Source of the DNA: Xiphydria camelus
Taxonomy: Eukaryota > Arthropoda > Insecta > Hymenoptera > Xiphydriidae
DNA: 64,000 nucleotides
Assembly (NCBI GenBank): GCA_963678675.1
Contig: OY783193.1
Span: 14,764,208 to 14,828,207 of the forward strand
Direction: 5' to 3'
The notes under the pieces were generated by a model. The model was not told the DNA's origin and searched no databases. It saw only the letters and a program-made list of their open reading frames with translations. The first letter of the stretch is position 1; every line of letters begins with the position of its first letter. The position numbers and the translations under genes are program-made. Below, in pieces: positions 1 through 11,668 of the stretch.

Positions 1-778
1 TCAAATAGTACGATTTCTTCCTTTTTAATTCAAGCGGGGGTAGTTTTCATATGCTTATCCGGCTATACCCTTTAACATTTCGGTAATCTAAATGCGGTAT
101 ATGCTAACTGCTTAGGTAAAAAGCGGTATGTGCACCGACGGTTATTGTAGATACCAATGTTCGACTGTGTATGATGCAATACCGCGTTTCACGTTTCAAC
201 GGCTCAGAAATTGAAGGATGACGAAAAATTTGCGAAATGACAGTACGTTATCTCCCGCAATCGATGTCGTAATTGTTGATGGATTTTTTTTAATTCGTCG
301 TATTAAAGATGTGCCAAAGTCGTTCGGCAATATTTCAAAGAAAATTCTACAAATTCTATACAGTTCTGATACTCCACGTGTACATATAGTTTTTCATCGG
401 TATTCTCTGCCTTCAGTCAAAGATTACGAGCGTTCGTTGCGAGGAGGTTTCGAAACTGATTACGAGTACGTCATCTATGTGGTGGTCCAAAACAAGCTAG
501 ACCAACTGACTTTTCGAAAGAACTTCGAAATGATAAATTCAAAGATTTAGTCGTTTTTCTGATTTCACCCTATCAAACTCGAGAAGTAGGTACCTCTATT
601 GGTAACAAAAATCTCTTTATCTATATATATAAAATAAAGTCGGGTTAGTTACACAATTTTTAACTAAAAAACGGCTGAACAGATTTTTATGACTTTTGAC
701 TCTTGGACTTGTCTCCGCGATAAATAGCAGAATATATAGATTCGTTTCAATAAAGCAAATGCCTTGCTGTAAAGAGAA
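1..778. repeat. Outer left arm of a long inverted duplication (P1)
   Basis: Positions 1-778 are an inverted match of the right arm, from 8946 down to about 8010, with scattered substitutions. The match resumes at 6927 after the CR-1 insertion. The right arm continues the similarity to the window edge, so the left arm probably extends beyond position 1. It carries a PIN-like gene fragment, described separately. Confidence 0.85.
218..550 (+). pseudogene. PIN-like nuclease family, N-terminal fragment (left arm copy)
   Basis: The frame contains DVVIVDGFFLIRRIKDVP, then HIVFHRYSLPSVKDYERS and LRGG. From memory this resembles the N-terminal half of a large transposon-associated invertebrate family that has an acidic VxVDG-type strand, a VVFDxYxxxSIKxxERxxRG stretch, and later an HALTGCD motif, read here as a PIN/FEN-like nuclease fold. 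Only about 110 residues remain and no C-terminal half follows. The same fragment lies inverted at 8360-8713. The first ATG is a formal start only; the true exon boundary is unknown. Family identity is a recollection of motifs, not a search result. Confidence 0.5.
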
Positions 779-2282
779 CCCCCACAAAAACATATTCTCT
801 GTAAAAAAAAGGCGCCATGTTCATTCAGTGCCAACAAAAATTGATACCTACGTAAAATACTCTCCAAAAAAGATTTGAAATCAATTAAGATCGCCATGTT
901 CAAGATTTATGTATAAAAAGTAAAAGGCATCATTTGAACGGAAAATTATTGTAAATCAAGTTACTAAAAAATTCGACTAAACAATTTATAAAAAAATTTT
1001 CATAAAAAAGAACTTGCCGCGTTTAAGTTTTCATCATTAAGTTTTAAGTTTTTAATAAATTCTTTAGTCGAATTTTTTAGTAACTTGATTTACAATAATT
1101 TTCCTTTCAAATGATGCCTTTTACTTTTTATACATAAATCTTGAACATGGCGATCTTAATTGATTTCAAATCTTTTTTGGAGGATATTTTACGTAGGTAT
1201 CAATTTTTGTTAGCACTGAATGAACATGCCGCCTTTTTTTTTACAGAGAATCGGTTTTTGTGGGGGGATTTCATTACTTTTTGGAATTTATTCATGAGGA
1301 GAATACGTACATGTAGAAGAATAGCTTTCTATTACCACAAAATTAAAGTCTCACATTTTATACCGATACGAGCCAATAACCACTTACTTACTTTTGATTT
1401 ATTCTCGTGATATTTTGAAAGGGATTTATAGACTAGAGAGCCCTTATATTTTTCACTTTGCCTTAGTATTTTGGAGAAATAAAACATATACCGCTTTCGA
1501 ATTTACAGGCCATCGAATTTTTCTTATATTTTGGTCGTCTACAGAAACCCCACAAAAACAGATGCTCTGTAAAAAAAGGCGGCATGTTCATTCAGTGCCA
1601 ACAAAAATTGATACCTATGTAAAATACTCTCCAAAAAAGATTTGAAATCAATTAAGATCGCCATGTTCAAGAGTTATATATAAAAAGTAAAAGGCATAAT
1701 TTTTGAAAGGAAAATTATTGTAAATCAAGTTACTAAAAAATTCGACTAAAGAATTTATAAACAAATTTTAATAAAAAAGAACTTGCCGCGTTTAAGTTTT
1801 CATCTTTTGTCCATTATACCGAATAATTGTTAGTGCTTGGACGGTGCTAGAGTAATTCATAAATTGCACTGCCGAAGTCAAATTCAGAGAAATTCAGAAG
1901 GCCCCCGCCTGATTGGTTTCCCGTGCGACATTCGGTATACTGGTGGTATCATATAAGTGTATGAATTTATTTAAAATCATAAGTGCATAAACATCGAGTA
2001 TAATTCTGTCTGAATTTTTTATTTTGAAGGAAAAAAACGCGGCAAGTTCTTTTTTATTAAAATTTGTTTATAAATTCTTTAGTCGAATTTTTTAGTAACT
2101 TGATTTACAATAATTTTCCTTTCAAATGATGCCTTTTACTTTTTATATATAACTCTTGAACATGGCGATCTTAATTGATTTCAAATCTTTTTTGGAGAGT
2201 ATTTTACGTATAGGTATCAATTTTTGTTGGCACTGAATGAACATGCCGCCTTTTTTTACAGAGAATCTATTTTTGTGGGAGG
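779..2282. repeat. Tandemly duplicated C palindromes
   Basis: Two copies of the C fold-back block are joined by a Cf segment. Each arm runs from CCCCACAAAAACAG through a GGCGGCATGTTCATTC stretch to an AACTTGCCGCG stretch, and the other arm is its reverse complement. The first copy has a short centre. The second (1546-2282) keeps the full centre, which reads GGTATACTGGTGGTATCATA. Confidence 0.8.
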
Positions 2283-3641
2283 ATTTCATTACTTTTTGGA
2301 ATTTATTCATGAGGAGAATACGTACATGTAGAAGAATAGCTTTCTATTACCACAAAATTAAAGTCTCACATTTTATACCGATACGAGCCAATTAATTATA
2401 ACCACTTACTTACTTTTGATTTATTCTCGTGACATGTTGAAAGGGATTTATAGACTAGAGGGAGCCCTTATATTTTTCACTTTGCCTTAGTATTTTGGAG
2501 AAATAAAACATACCGCTTTCGAATTTACAGGCCATCGGATTTTTCTTATATTTTGGTCGTCTACAGAAATCCATGAAGACGTTTTACCTTCAACTCTCTC
2601 TAAGTATACACTTCCAATGACCATGACGAATTGTTTCATCACATGTAAAGATACCACTTATCACAGTATATATGTTGTCACATATATTAACTCGAGACGT
2701 TGGGATAGTTTTAAGAAATCCTTTTGCATGCACCGCTGAAATTTCGCCCCCTTACTCGTAAATAAATTTAATTTAATTATTACCACATCATTTACAGCTT
2801 CGATGCTGACCTTACGACTCATTTTCGTTTCAATTATTCCTGCTTTAAATAACTTTCACTTCTTTCAAAGTATTTACCTTGTACAAACTGTTCATCGTAG
2901 GGGGCAGCGATCAATGATTGTGACTAATCGTAGACAAATTGTTCCTGCGATGATTTTCCAGTTGCAAAGCATACACTAGCAAGTCAGCTTACAGCATCCG
3001 ATGTTTAGTATCAACTTTACCTCTTTTGGAACACCCATCACCTGAGCATAATCACGATTACGTTAATGTTAATCGCAGAATAGACCGTGAGCTCGGGCAC
3101 ATTATCGCAGTAGTAGTTCAGTACACCGAATTGCTTTTTAGTTTTAATAGACGAACTTGTCTACGACGAGTCGCTATTATCGATCGCTGCCACCTACCAC
3201 GAACAGTTCAAAAAAGGTTATTAGCTTGAAAGAAGTAAAAGTTATTTAACGCTGGAATAGTTGAAAGGAGAAACGCGTATTGCAATTAATGCACCGTGGG
3301 ATATAGGCGCTCGGTGACAAGTCTGACATTCACCAATATCCATCGAGTCATCTTTTTGTGGACAGGACACGAGCTAGATCCTCTTCGGTTGCACCTGTAC
3401 GCGATGACAAGTCAGAAAATCATGAGTCTTCATGAAAATCTTCTTACCTACTCGTTCTGCAGTAATACTTAATGAAATAAAAGTGAGGTACATGTACACT
3501 TCACGTTTGACAGGTCGGTATATAAATTCGAACTTGAGATAGTATAATACGAAAGAGGAAATATATATCGATAAAGAAAAAATAATAATAAAGTAGTTAC
3601 TACATTACTGTAATCCAATTCCATTGTATCCCTTATTTTTC

Positions 3642-3732
3642 TGCCGCGACTGATTGTTGATAGTGAATAAAAATTAAATTTATTAGCTGATCCATCCACT
3701 ATCAACAATCAAAGTCGTGGCAGAAAAATAAA
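3642..3732. repeat. X-block central hairpin
   Basis: A hairpin of about 90 bp whose arms read CTGCCRCGACT and AGTCGTGGCAG around TTGATWGTTGATAGTG-type sequence. It is the symmetry centre of the X palindrome. Related centres lie near 5255-5345, 24240-24335, 35320-35410, 60485-60580 and 61728-61820. Confidence 0.75.
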
Positions 3733-4189
3733 GGATACAATAGAATTGGATTACAATAATGTAGTAACTACTTTATTATTATTTTTTCTTTATCGATATA
3801 TTTCCTCTTTCGTATTATACTATCAGAGAAGTTCCAATTTATATACCGACCTGTCAAGCGTGAAATGTACATGTACCTCACTTTTATTTCATCTCTTCTT
3901 CGCCTCTGGTATAATCATTTACATCCCACAAAGCACGTTTTTGCAAGTAACTTTTCTGTAACATTCCTGCGATATTTTGCAATATTCGTGAATACTACCG
4001 TATATGTTAGAAATATATATTTCTTATTAAATTCGCGAATGTTGCAAAATATCATAGAAACATTTCGGAATCATTACATCGAAAGATTTCCTCGATAAGA
4101 TTGTACTTATCAGAGCTGAATTATATGGGGTTTTTATAATTATTTTAGGAAGTCCCAGAAGAATACAGATGCAGCATAATATAGATCTG

Positions 4190-4420
4190 TGCTAGAAAGA
4201 ATAAGGAATAACCTTCGACGAGCATTCGGGCTGTGGCAACAGAGGTTAGAATCAGCAGATCATGGCAGGGAGGATATTGAAGGATGAACGCACGTCCATG
4301 CACTCGAGGCAGCAGATCTAACCCACCGAATAAACTAATGCAGCTGGTTCTTGGAACAACAAGTGGACGATCCCTCGTTCAAAAGAAACCCCCTCGGGTT
4401 CGCACATGATTTGGAGTCCT
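4190..4420 (+). pseudogene. Tc1/mariner-type transposase remnant
   Basis: The sequence is homologous to the better-preserved helix-turn-helix fragment at 53470. It runs from an LERIRNN-like start through CATGCACTCGAGGCAGCAG to a DDPSF-equivalent stretch. Small indels break the frame. Inverted counterparts of the same stretch lie at about 4905-5045 (minus) and 5560-5700 (plus), within one palindrome. Non-functional. Confidence 0.6.
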
Positions 4421-4439
4421 TCTGGGTGGAATTCAATAG

Positions 4440-4915
4440 CTGTACGTTTATTTCTGTAACAAATTATAAATAACACAATTATATTCAGTATTTCACTATT
4501 TAAAATATACCCAACTTACTCTACTTAGAAATTAAGAAACTATATTAATCTGAGTTAACTAATTCTATAGATAATAATGACAGAATTATTAAAAGTGATA
4601 TATTTCATCTTTCGTATTATACTATCACACACAAGTTCAAATTTATATACCGACCTGTTAAAAGTGAAGTGTAGATATACCTCACTTCTATTTCATCTCT
4701 TCTTTGCCTCTAGTGTAACGATAGATTCGGTATATAAATTGGAACTTGTGTGATAGTATAATACGAAAGATGAAATATATAATTTTTAATAATTCTGTCA
4801 TTAGAATTGGTTAACTCAGATTAATATAGTTTCTTAATTTCTACGTTGAGTAAGTTCGGTATATTTTAAATAGTGAAACTGCAAATGATTATGTTATTTA
4901 CAATTTGTTACAGAT
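4440..4915. repeat. X-derived palindrome
   Basis: Arms 4440-4660 and 4725-4915 are inverted copies of each other and share ATTAATCTGAGTTAAC-type sequence and a stretch related to TATACCGACCTG. The flanks read TTTCTGTAACAAATT on the left and AATTTGTTACAGA on the right. Confidence 0.75.
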
Positions 4916-5725
4916 CGTATGCGAACCCGAGGGGATTTCTTTCGAACAAGGGATCATCCACTTGTTGCTTCAAGAACCAGTTGCATTAGTTCATTCGGCG
5001 AGCTGGATCTGCTGTCTCGAGTGCATGGACGTGTGCCACTTTAAATGGATATTTTGTAATTTCCATTGTTACATCAGAGGCGAAGAAGAGATGAAATAGA
5101 AGTGAGGTACATGTACACTTCACGTTTGATAGGTTGGTATATAAATTGGAACTTCTGATAGTATAATACGAAAGAGGAAATATATCGATAAAGAAAAAAT
5201 AATAATAAAGTAGTTACTACATTATTGTAATCAAATTCTATTGTGTATCCTTTATTTTTCTGCCGCAACTTTGATTGTTGATAGTAGATGGATCAACCAA
5301 TAAATTTGATTTTTCTTCACTATCAACGATCAAAGTCGTGGCAGAAAAGTAAGGGATAGATACAATGGAATTAGATTACAATAATGTAGTAACTACTTTA
5401 TTATTATTTTTCCTTTATCGATATATTTCTTCTTTCGTATTATACTATCAGAAGTTCCAATTTATATACCAACCTATCAAACGTGAAATGTACATGTACC
5501 TCACTTCTATTTCATCTCTTCTTCGCCTCTGATGTAACGATGGAAATTACAAAATATCCATTTAAAGTGGCACACGTCCATGCACTCGAGACAGTAGATC
5601 CAGCTCGCCAAATGAACTAATGCAACTGGTTCTTGGAACAACAAGTGGATGATCCTTCGTTCGAAAGAAACCCCCTCGGGTTCGCATACGATCTGTAACA
5701 AATTGTAAATAACAATCATATGGGG
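4880..5725. repeat. Large X palindrome carrying transposase remnants in both arms
   Basis: Arms of about 400 bp are centred near 5300. Each arm ends at a truncated transposase stretch (CATGCACTCGAG, then GATCATCCACTTGTTG or its complement) and includes GTGAGGTACATGTACAC. Because the transposase sequence is in both arms, the whole element was duplicated in inverted form, not just its ends. Confidence 0.8.
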
Positions 5726-6054
5726 TTTTTATAATTACTTTAGGAAGTCCCAGAAGAAAGCAGGTGCAGTAAAATATCGATGCTGTGCTACAAAGAATAA
5801 GGAATAACCCTCGAACCCTAATCGGTATCAGTGATTCCTCATTGCCTGTCGTTACAACGGAGACAAGGAACAGATGAAATAGAAGTGAGGTACAGGTACA
5901 CTTCAGGTTTGACAGGTCGGTGTGTAAATTGGAACTTGTAATAGTACGAAAGAGGAAATATATCGATAGAGAAAAAATAATGATAAAGTAATTACTTGAT
6001 TGTTGTGATCCAATTCCATTGCATCTCCTATTTTTCTCCCACGGCTTTGATTGT

Positions 6055-6926
6055 GACAGAGAAGAAAAGCCATAAATTCGTCTCGTGCTCGCATGACGCT
6101 GAAACAAAAAATAGAATTATCACAAAGATAATTGTCCTTCCATCGAAAGTGAGGTTAAAGCTGTCAGATGGCAATTAAACTTATCTGATGGTGGTTCTTC
6201 TGAGATACTGTCGTCTCCTTTCCTGCTCTTTATGCACAGGCAACCAGAGAAACACAGCACTGCATCCGTTCACTATCTCGATTATCGAAAAAAAAACAAA
6301 CGATTATAAACTATCCATCACATTCATCACTATTGAGATTCATAACTCCGATTACACTGAATTTTTACAGTTTATTAACAAGCGCGTCCGAGGATCGAAA
6401 TAAGCGCGAGGTTAATCGTTTCGCGAATGGAAATATTTTATTAACTTTAAAAATACCCAACATTTAAGGAATATATTCTCTCGCACACTCTCACATACAT
6501 TTGATGGCGTATGCGTGTAGCCGTATCTGTGTACATATTTCCGATCATGGCCGACTATCGCCGAAGGTAGGCGGAATTTTTGTGAGATTTTGACATATAT
6601 ATATCGCCCGAGAAATCGGATTCTCGACTTTTAGGCGCAAGGGGCGTGGCTTCGCGTTGCTAAGGAAAAATCTCTGTTAATATGTAACTTATAACATTTA
6701 TTCTGGTCTCTATCAATAGAGAATAGTCAATTTATTTGGCGTAACTAAGCATAGTTTTGGTTATAACCGTATATTTGTTGAGAAAATTCGATGTAAAAAT
6801 TGAGGGGTGCAGGGGGCAGACATTTGTGGTGTAAAGAGACACGGGTGCTCGCGACATCAGCGCTGTCGTGTCTGAGTGCGAAACTACTTGAACGAACATG
6901 CCGCGAGACACTGCCGTGTCTCTTGA
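6055..6926 (-). repeat. D block, terminal part of CR-1
   Basis: The outer end forms a hairpin (GAGACAC / GTGTCTC) four bases from the boundary, followed inward by GAATGAACATGCCGCGAG, an ACAGCGCTGT-type palindrome and a long AT-rich body. Other D copies lie at 22493-23400, 33385-34260, 54420-54983 plus 56349-56689, and 58679-59545. Partial copies lie at 20340-20530, 51465-51760 and 52830-53086. Confidence 0.75.
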
Positions 6927-7995
6927 TTAAATTAGTTTAAATAGGTATAATTAAAATACATTTCGTTTTTAAGTTAGCACAACATTTATTGATTCTGAGG
7001 CGGTACGAAGTTCGCCGGGTCAGCTAGAGTTAAGTATATAAAATAGTTTTTCGGATCTTCGATCGACTCAAAACTCCGTCCCCCAACAATCGCCTACTAT
7101 ACCAGCCAGCGCGACGACGCCGCCGCCGCCGCTCCCCTTCTCTTCCCTCTTTCAATCCCCTCCATCACCTTTCCTCCCCCCTGAACTGACAGAAAATTTT
7201 TAACATCGATGAAAGTTCAGCACGACAAGCCTGGACTGCAGATCAACCGCCACACACGCACAGTTTTCTGACAGTTTCGACGGACTGCAGGCGAACTGTA
7301 CGTGTATGGTGAAATTTGGACTGAAGGCGGGATCGCTCACAGTTCGGGACTGCAGCATCAATTTTCTCGTTTTTACTGTTCCTGCAGATTCCGCTTTTTA
7401 ATTGTAGATGGCACTGTAGCAGCACCGCTAATCTTTTCGCACATCGGAAATAAAACATATCGAGTACCAAACCGCCCGAATGCCATAGAGGCACCGCTCG
7501 AGTGGAAGCATCAACCGCCCGGGCACCATAGCGGTGCCCGTGGAATAAGAGCGTCGAACGAGCGTGGAGTGCAACTGACAGACAATTTGTCATATCAATA
7601 AAATTTTAGCATGACAGGCCAGGACTGCAGATCAACCGCCACACACGCACAGTTTTCTGACAGTTTCGACGGACTGCAGGCGACGGACTGCAGTTCAGGC
7701 CTGTCGTGCTGAACTTTCATCGATGTTAAAAATTTTCTGTCAGTTCAGGGGGGAGGAAAGGTGATGGAGGGGGCGGAAAGAGGGAAGGGAAGGGGAGCGG
7801 CGGCGGCAGCGTCGTCGCGCTGGCTGGTAGGCGATTGGTGGGGGACAGAGTTTTGAGTCGATCGTCGATCCGAAAAACTATTTTATATACTTAACTAGCT
7901 GACCCGGCGAACTTCGTACCGCCTCAGAATCAATAAATGTTGTGTTAACTTAAAAACGAAATGTATTTTAATTATATTTAAACTAATTTAATTCA
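6927..7995. repeat. Inner palindrome of P1 with a GGACTGCAG-rich loop
   Basis: Arms 6927-7240 and 7680-7995 are inverted copies. Each contains GGTACGAAGTTCGCCGGG (or its complement) followed by TCAGCTAG, which looks like a Helitron 3-prime end (short hairpin then CTAG). The loop 7240-7680 has two direct copies of a segment of about 63 bp (7229-7292 and 7621-7684) and six GGACTGCAG motifs. No gene is supported in it. Confidence 0.75.
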
Positions 7996-8035
7996 CCTTA
8001 CAACAAGGCATTTGCTTTATTGAGACGAACCTACA

Positions 8036-8195
8036 GACTGTCCCTTTTAATACACGCCAGCGTAGCGGGTTGCATATCGGTTATCCGCCTTGCGCCAGAC
8101 ACAGGCGCCACAGGCGCATGGCCCCTGCAGCGGATCGGAGGCGTCAACCGATATGCAACCCGCCACGCTGGCGTGTATAGCGGGGGACAGTTTGT
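8036..8195. mobile_element. Palindromic MITE, family B
   Basis: Arms read ACACGCCAGCGTAGCGGG and its complement, followed inward by TTGCATATCGGTTA. It interrupts the right P1 arm where the left arm is continuous, so it is a later insertion. Relatives lie at 51165-51290 and 57123-57409. Confidence 0.75.
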
Positions 8196-8946
8196 ATATA
8201 TTCTGCTATTCATCGCGGAGACAAATCCAAGAGTCAAAAGTCATAAAAATCTGTCCAGCCATTCTTTAGTTATAAATTGTATAACTAACCCGACTTTATT
8301 TTATATATACAGATAAAGAGATTTTTGTTACCAATAAAGGTACCTACTTCTCGAGTTTGCTAGGGTGAAATCAGAAAAACGACCAAATCTTCTTTGAATT
8401 TATCATTTCGAAGTTCTTTCGAAAAGTCAGTTGGTCTAGCTTGTTTTGGACCACAGATGACGTACTCGTAATCAGTTTCGAAACCTCCTCGCAACGAACG
8501 CTCGTAATCTTTGACTGAAGGCAGAGAATACTGATGAAAAACTATATGTACATGTGGAGCATCAGAACTGTATAGAATTTGTAGAATTTTCTTTGAAATA
8601 TTGCCGAACGACTTTGGCACATCTTTAATACGACGAATTAAAAAAAATCCATCAACAATTACGACATCGATTGCGGGAGGTAACGTACTGCCATTTCGCA
8701 AATTTTTCGTCATCCTTCAATTTCTGAGCCGTTGAAACGTGAAACGCGGTATTGCATCATACACAGTTAAACAGTGGTATCTACAATAACCGTCGGTGCA
8801 TATACCCCTTTTTACCCCTAAGCAGTTAGCATATACCGCATTTAGATTATCGAAATGTTAAAGGGTATAGCCGGATAAGCATATGAAAACTACCCCCGCT
8901 TGAATTTCTCGCTTGAATTAAAAAGGAAGAAATCGTACTATTTGAA
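8196..8946. repeat. Outer right arm of inverted duplication P1
   Basis: Reverse complement of 1-745 with scattered substitutions. It contains the inverted copy of the PIN-like fragment and a tract starting GGTACCTACTTCTCGAG shared by both arms. Confidence 0.85.
8360..8713 (-). pseudogene. PIN-like nuclease family, N-terminal fragment (right arm copy)
   Basis: Inverted partner of the fragment at 218-550, with the same DVVIVDGFFLIRRIKDVP and SVKDYERSLRGG stretches and a few substitutions. This copy stays open slightly further at the C-terminal side. Both arms keep the frame open, so the fragment was open when the inverted duplication formed, or the duplication is young. No downstream catalytic half is present. 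Confidence 0.5.
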
Positions 8947-9183
8947 TTCCCACTTCTTAATTTGATAAGAAATACAACAACCGCTTGAACCACTGATCGA
9001 TTACACAGGTTTACAAAAGAAAAAAGTGTGAGTGCCGTTGTACTCACGGAGGATGTGTAAACATCTTACAATTATCTGCGGTCCGATTTTAATTGGGGAA
9101 TATGACGTCGTAGTTCGACATAAAGAAGTTAAATTTTTTCTATAATAAAATATTTATTATTATTATATTAGATTTATAACTTA

Positions 9184-10457
9184 TTAGCAGCCCGTCCCGG
9201 CTTCGCACGAATAGATTGTGGATTGAATTTGTCCGTCCACCATTGTTTAAATACATTTTTAATACAAAACTTTTAGTATTTTTCCCGGGCTACGCAATGG
9301 TCATATTGAATTTGACCTTGACCATGGCCTTCAATGTTATATCAAGGTCAAATTAATTTTTTTTCACGTTCAAATGTGTCCTTGACCATCTTTTTCATGT
9401 TACCTTTATTGTCAGCGGAGGTCAAATTTAGGTCAAGTATAGTTCGACTTTTTAAACACTCTGTATAAGATTTACTAACTCAGAAACCTTCGCGGATAAG
9501 CGTCCAACTGTTCCCCAAATTCTCATCGCAATCGGATGAACGGTTTAGGAAGGCATAATAATCATCCGTACCGGTACTTTTTGAACACCCTGTATAAGAT
9601 TTACTAACTCAGAAACCTTCGCGGGCATGCGTCCAACCATTTCCCAACTTTTCATCGCAATCGGATGAACGGTTTAGGAAGGCATAATAATCATCAGTAC
9701 TGGTACTTTTTGAACACCTTTTATAAGATTTACTAACTCAGAAACCTTCGCGGGCATGCGTCCAACCATTCCCCAAAGTTTCATCGCAATCGGATGAACG
9801 GTTTAGGAAGGCATAATAATCATCCGTACCGGTACTTTTTGAACACCCTGTATAAGATTTACTAACTCAGAAACCTTCGCGGGCATGCGTCCAACCATTC
9901 CCCAACTTTTCATCGCAATCGGATGAACGGTTTAGGAAGGCATAATAATCATCAGTACCGGTACTTTTTGAACACCTTTTATAAGATTTACTAACTCAGA
10001 AACCTTCGCGCGCATGCGTCCAACCATTCCCCAAAGTTTCATCGCAATAGGATGAACGGTTTAGGAAGGCATAATAATCATCCGTACCGGTACTTTTTGA
10101 ACACCCTGTATAAGATTTACTAACTCAGAAACCTTCGCGGGCGTGCGTCCAACCATTCCCCAACTTTTCATCGCAATCGGATGAACGGTTTAGGAAGGCA
10201 TAATAATCATCCGTACCGGTACTTTTTGAACACCCTGTATAAGATTTACTAACTCAGAAACCTTCGCGGGCATGCGTCCAACCATTCCCCAAAGTTTCAT
10301 CGCAATCGGATGAACGGTTTAGGAAGGCATTTGATATTACCTTAACGGTCACGGTCAAGGTCAAATCCAATACGACCACTGGGTAGCCAAGGGAAAATCC
10401 TTAGTTTTGTATGAAACATTTTTCTCTAAAATGTTTTCCCGTTGAGATAATCCAGCT
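9184..10457 (-). mobile_element. Non-autonomous Helitron, 5-prime truncated
   Basis: Read on the minus strand, the 3-prime end is GTGCGAAGCCGGGACGGG, then CTGCTAA, with T as the next base. This fits the Helitron pattern of a short hairpin, CTRR and insertion before T. The interior is mostly a 129-bp tandem array. The 5-prime side ends near 10457 without the TC start seen in the copy at 47254. There is no Rep/helicase coding. Confidence 0.65.
9460..10330 (-). repeat. 129-bp tandem repeat, about seven units
   Basis: The string AGGCATAATAATCAT recurs at 9551, 9680, 9809, 9938, 10067 and 10196, exactly 129 bp apart; a seventh unit begins at 10325 and runs into the flanking sequence. Units differ at a few positions, for example CCAACTTTTC versus CCAAAGTTTC in an alternating pattern. 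It belongs to the Helitron; the copy at 47254 has the same units inverted relative to this one. Confidence 0.9.
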
Positions 10458-10584
10458 TGCGCGAATAGTATGCGCAGTAGCGCCACACACACACTGACGC
10501 AGTCACATCTACATGACTTACGTCTGACGCTCAATTTCCTAGGAAGGTCGTACCGCAGAGCCATAGCATAGATGTTTACACATC

Positions 10585-11160
10585 AAAAAAAGTCCGGACT
10601 ATTTGACCGGACCATGGTATTCCGAGGTATTTTTGCATCCTGAATCCGATCCCGAGGTCATCTGAGCCACATCACGTCAGAAAACGAGATTTCGAAATAA
10701 ATAAATAAGGAAATGGGACTGCCCTGAGCAGCACCCAGAGCATGACTCCAAGGTTCTAAGGCCATTAGGGTCAGTGCTGGGTCCACTGTCAATATGTCAC
10801 AGTGAACGGATCGCCGGAATTGGATGCCTTGACAGGGAGATCGTAATCCGCGAGATACAACGATCATGGCAACATTTTAACCACTGGGGTGGTTCTGTGA
10901 TAGTCCCGGTCGAGATTTAGGACTCCATTCCAATGTTTGGAAGGTATTCAAGACCTAAACAGCTACCCTCTCCAACTCAACAGGTCGCTTGAGAAATTGT
11001 CCCGGGTCCAGTTAAAAAAAATGGTCATTTTAACCTCTAAATGACCTTGAAATCTCGTTTTCCTGACATGATGGGACTCAGATGACCTCGGGATCGGATT
11101 CAGGACGGAAAGATACCTCGGAATACCATGGTCCAGTCAAATAGTCCGGACTTTTTTTTT
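10585..11160. mobile_element. MITE with AAAAAAAGTCCGGACT ends
   Basis: The terminal inverted repeats are about 110 bp: AAAGTCCGGACTATTTGAC, then ACCATGGTATTCCGAGGTA, at both ends. The interior of about 350 bp has no supported gene. Superfamily is not assigned. Confidence 0.8.
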
Positions 11161-11277
11161 GTAAACCTGTGTTATCATTATCGCGCATAGAAGGAAGCAT
11201 ATTTCGTATTTCATTTATATTTTTATATGAGAAACCAGTCAGTAATTTCACTTGATCTTCAGGATAAGAGAGAGAAA

Positions 11278-11668
11278 TTACTTATATATTATTCCTATAA
11301 GTAAAGAATCGCGGCCTCCAGCAAGATTATCTAACAATTTTTGTAGATCAGAAGTTTCTACAAAACTTGAATTAAAAATCACTTTTAAAAGGCACAGATC
11401 GTCTTCGTAGAACTTTTGTTTGATCAAATGATTTTTGCAGCATCGATTTCCAATAGGAATAAATACTGTTTTTTTAATATATGCTTGCTTTCGAGCTTCA
11501 AAAGGAATGACAGTTATGTTGTTCGTTGATCCGCAAACACCGCAATACTTATGCGTAGAAACAACTCTTGGCAATAATAATTCGATACGTTCGGATTGAA
11601 TCTCTTCATTTCCACGATGTAAATTAAATTCATAATCAGGATCATTTGTACATTGGCATTCTTTTACC
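11278..11668 (-). pseudogene. Transposon-protein N-terminal exon, possibly ISL2EU-type
   Basis: An open exon whose acceptor side is near 11668 (TTTTAG just upstream on the minus strand). It has ECQC, then YCGVCGS, EARKQAYIKKTVFIPIG and NRCCKNHL: two cysteine pairs and a CC-x2-H group suggesting a small zinc-binding domain. From memory this pattern begins ISL2EU-like and related DDE transposon proteins. It ends at a stop at 11278 after only about 130 codons. I see no DDE domain nearby, so it is a fragment or captured exon. Confidence 0.45.

Larger units (their letters stand above)
779..6926 (-). mobile_element. Composite repeat CR-1 (C-Cf-Y-X-D)
   Basis: From left to right on the plus strand: two C palindromes (779-1268, 1546-2282) with a Cf segment between, Cf again (2283-2760), a Y remnant (2780-3480), X palindromes with transposase fragments (3480-6050), and D (6055-6926) ending GTGTCTCTTGA. 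The insertion lies in the left arm of P1. The uninterrupted arm reads GGTGAA|TTAAATTAG on the equivalent strand, while the occupied arm reads AGAGAA, then CCCCCACAAAA, and finally CTTGA followed by TTAAATTAG. There is therefore no target duplication and the target is A|T. No intact gene is present. Confidence 0.8.

Noticed and set aside
5562..6107. Minus-strand open frame of 181 codons
   Set aside because: Same D/X repeat sequence as above in another copy. The openness is not conserved and no domain is seen.
9460..10330. Possible CRISPR-like or satellite array
   Set aside because: Units are contiguous 129-bp copies without spacers and sit inside a Helitron; a second Helitron has the same units.
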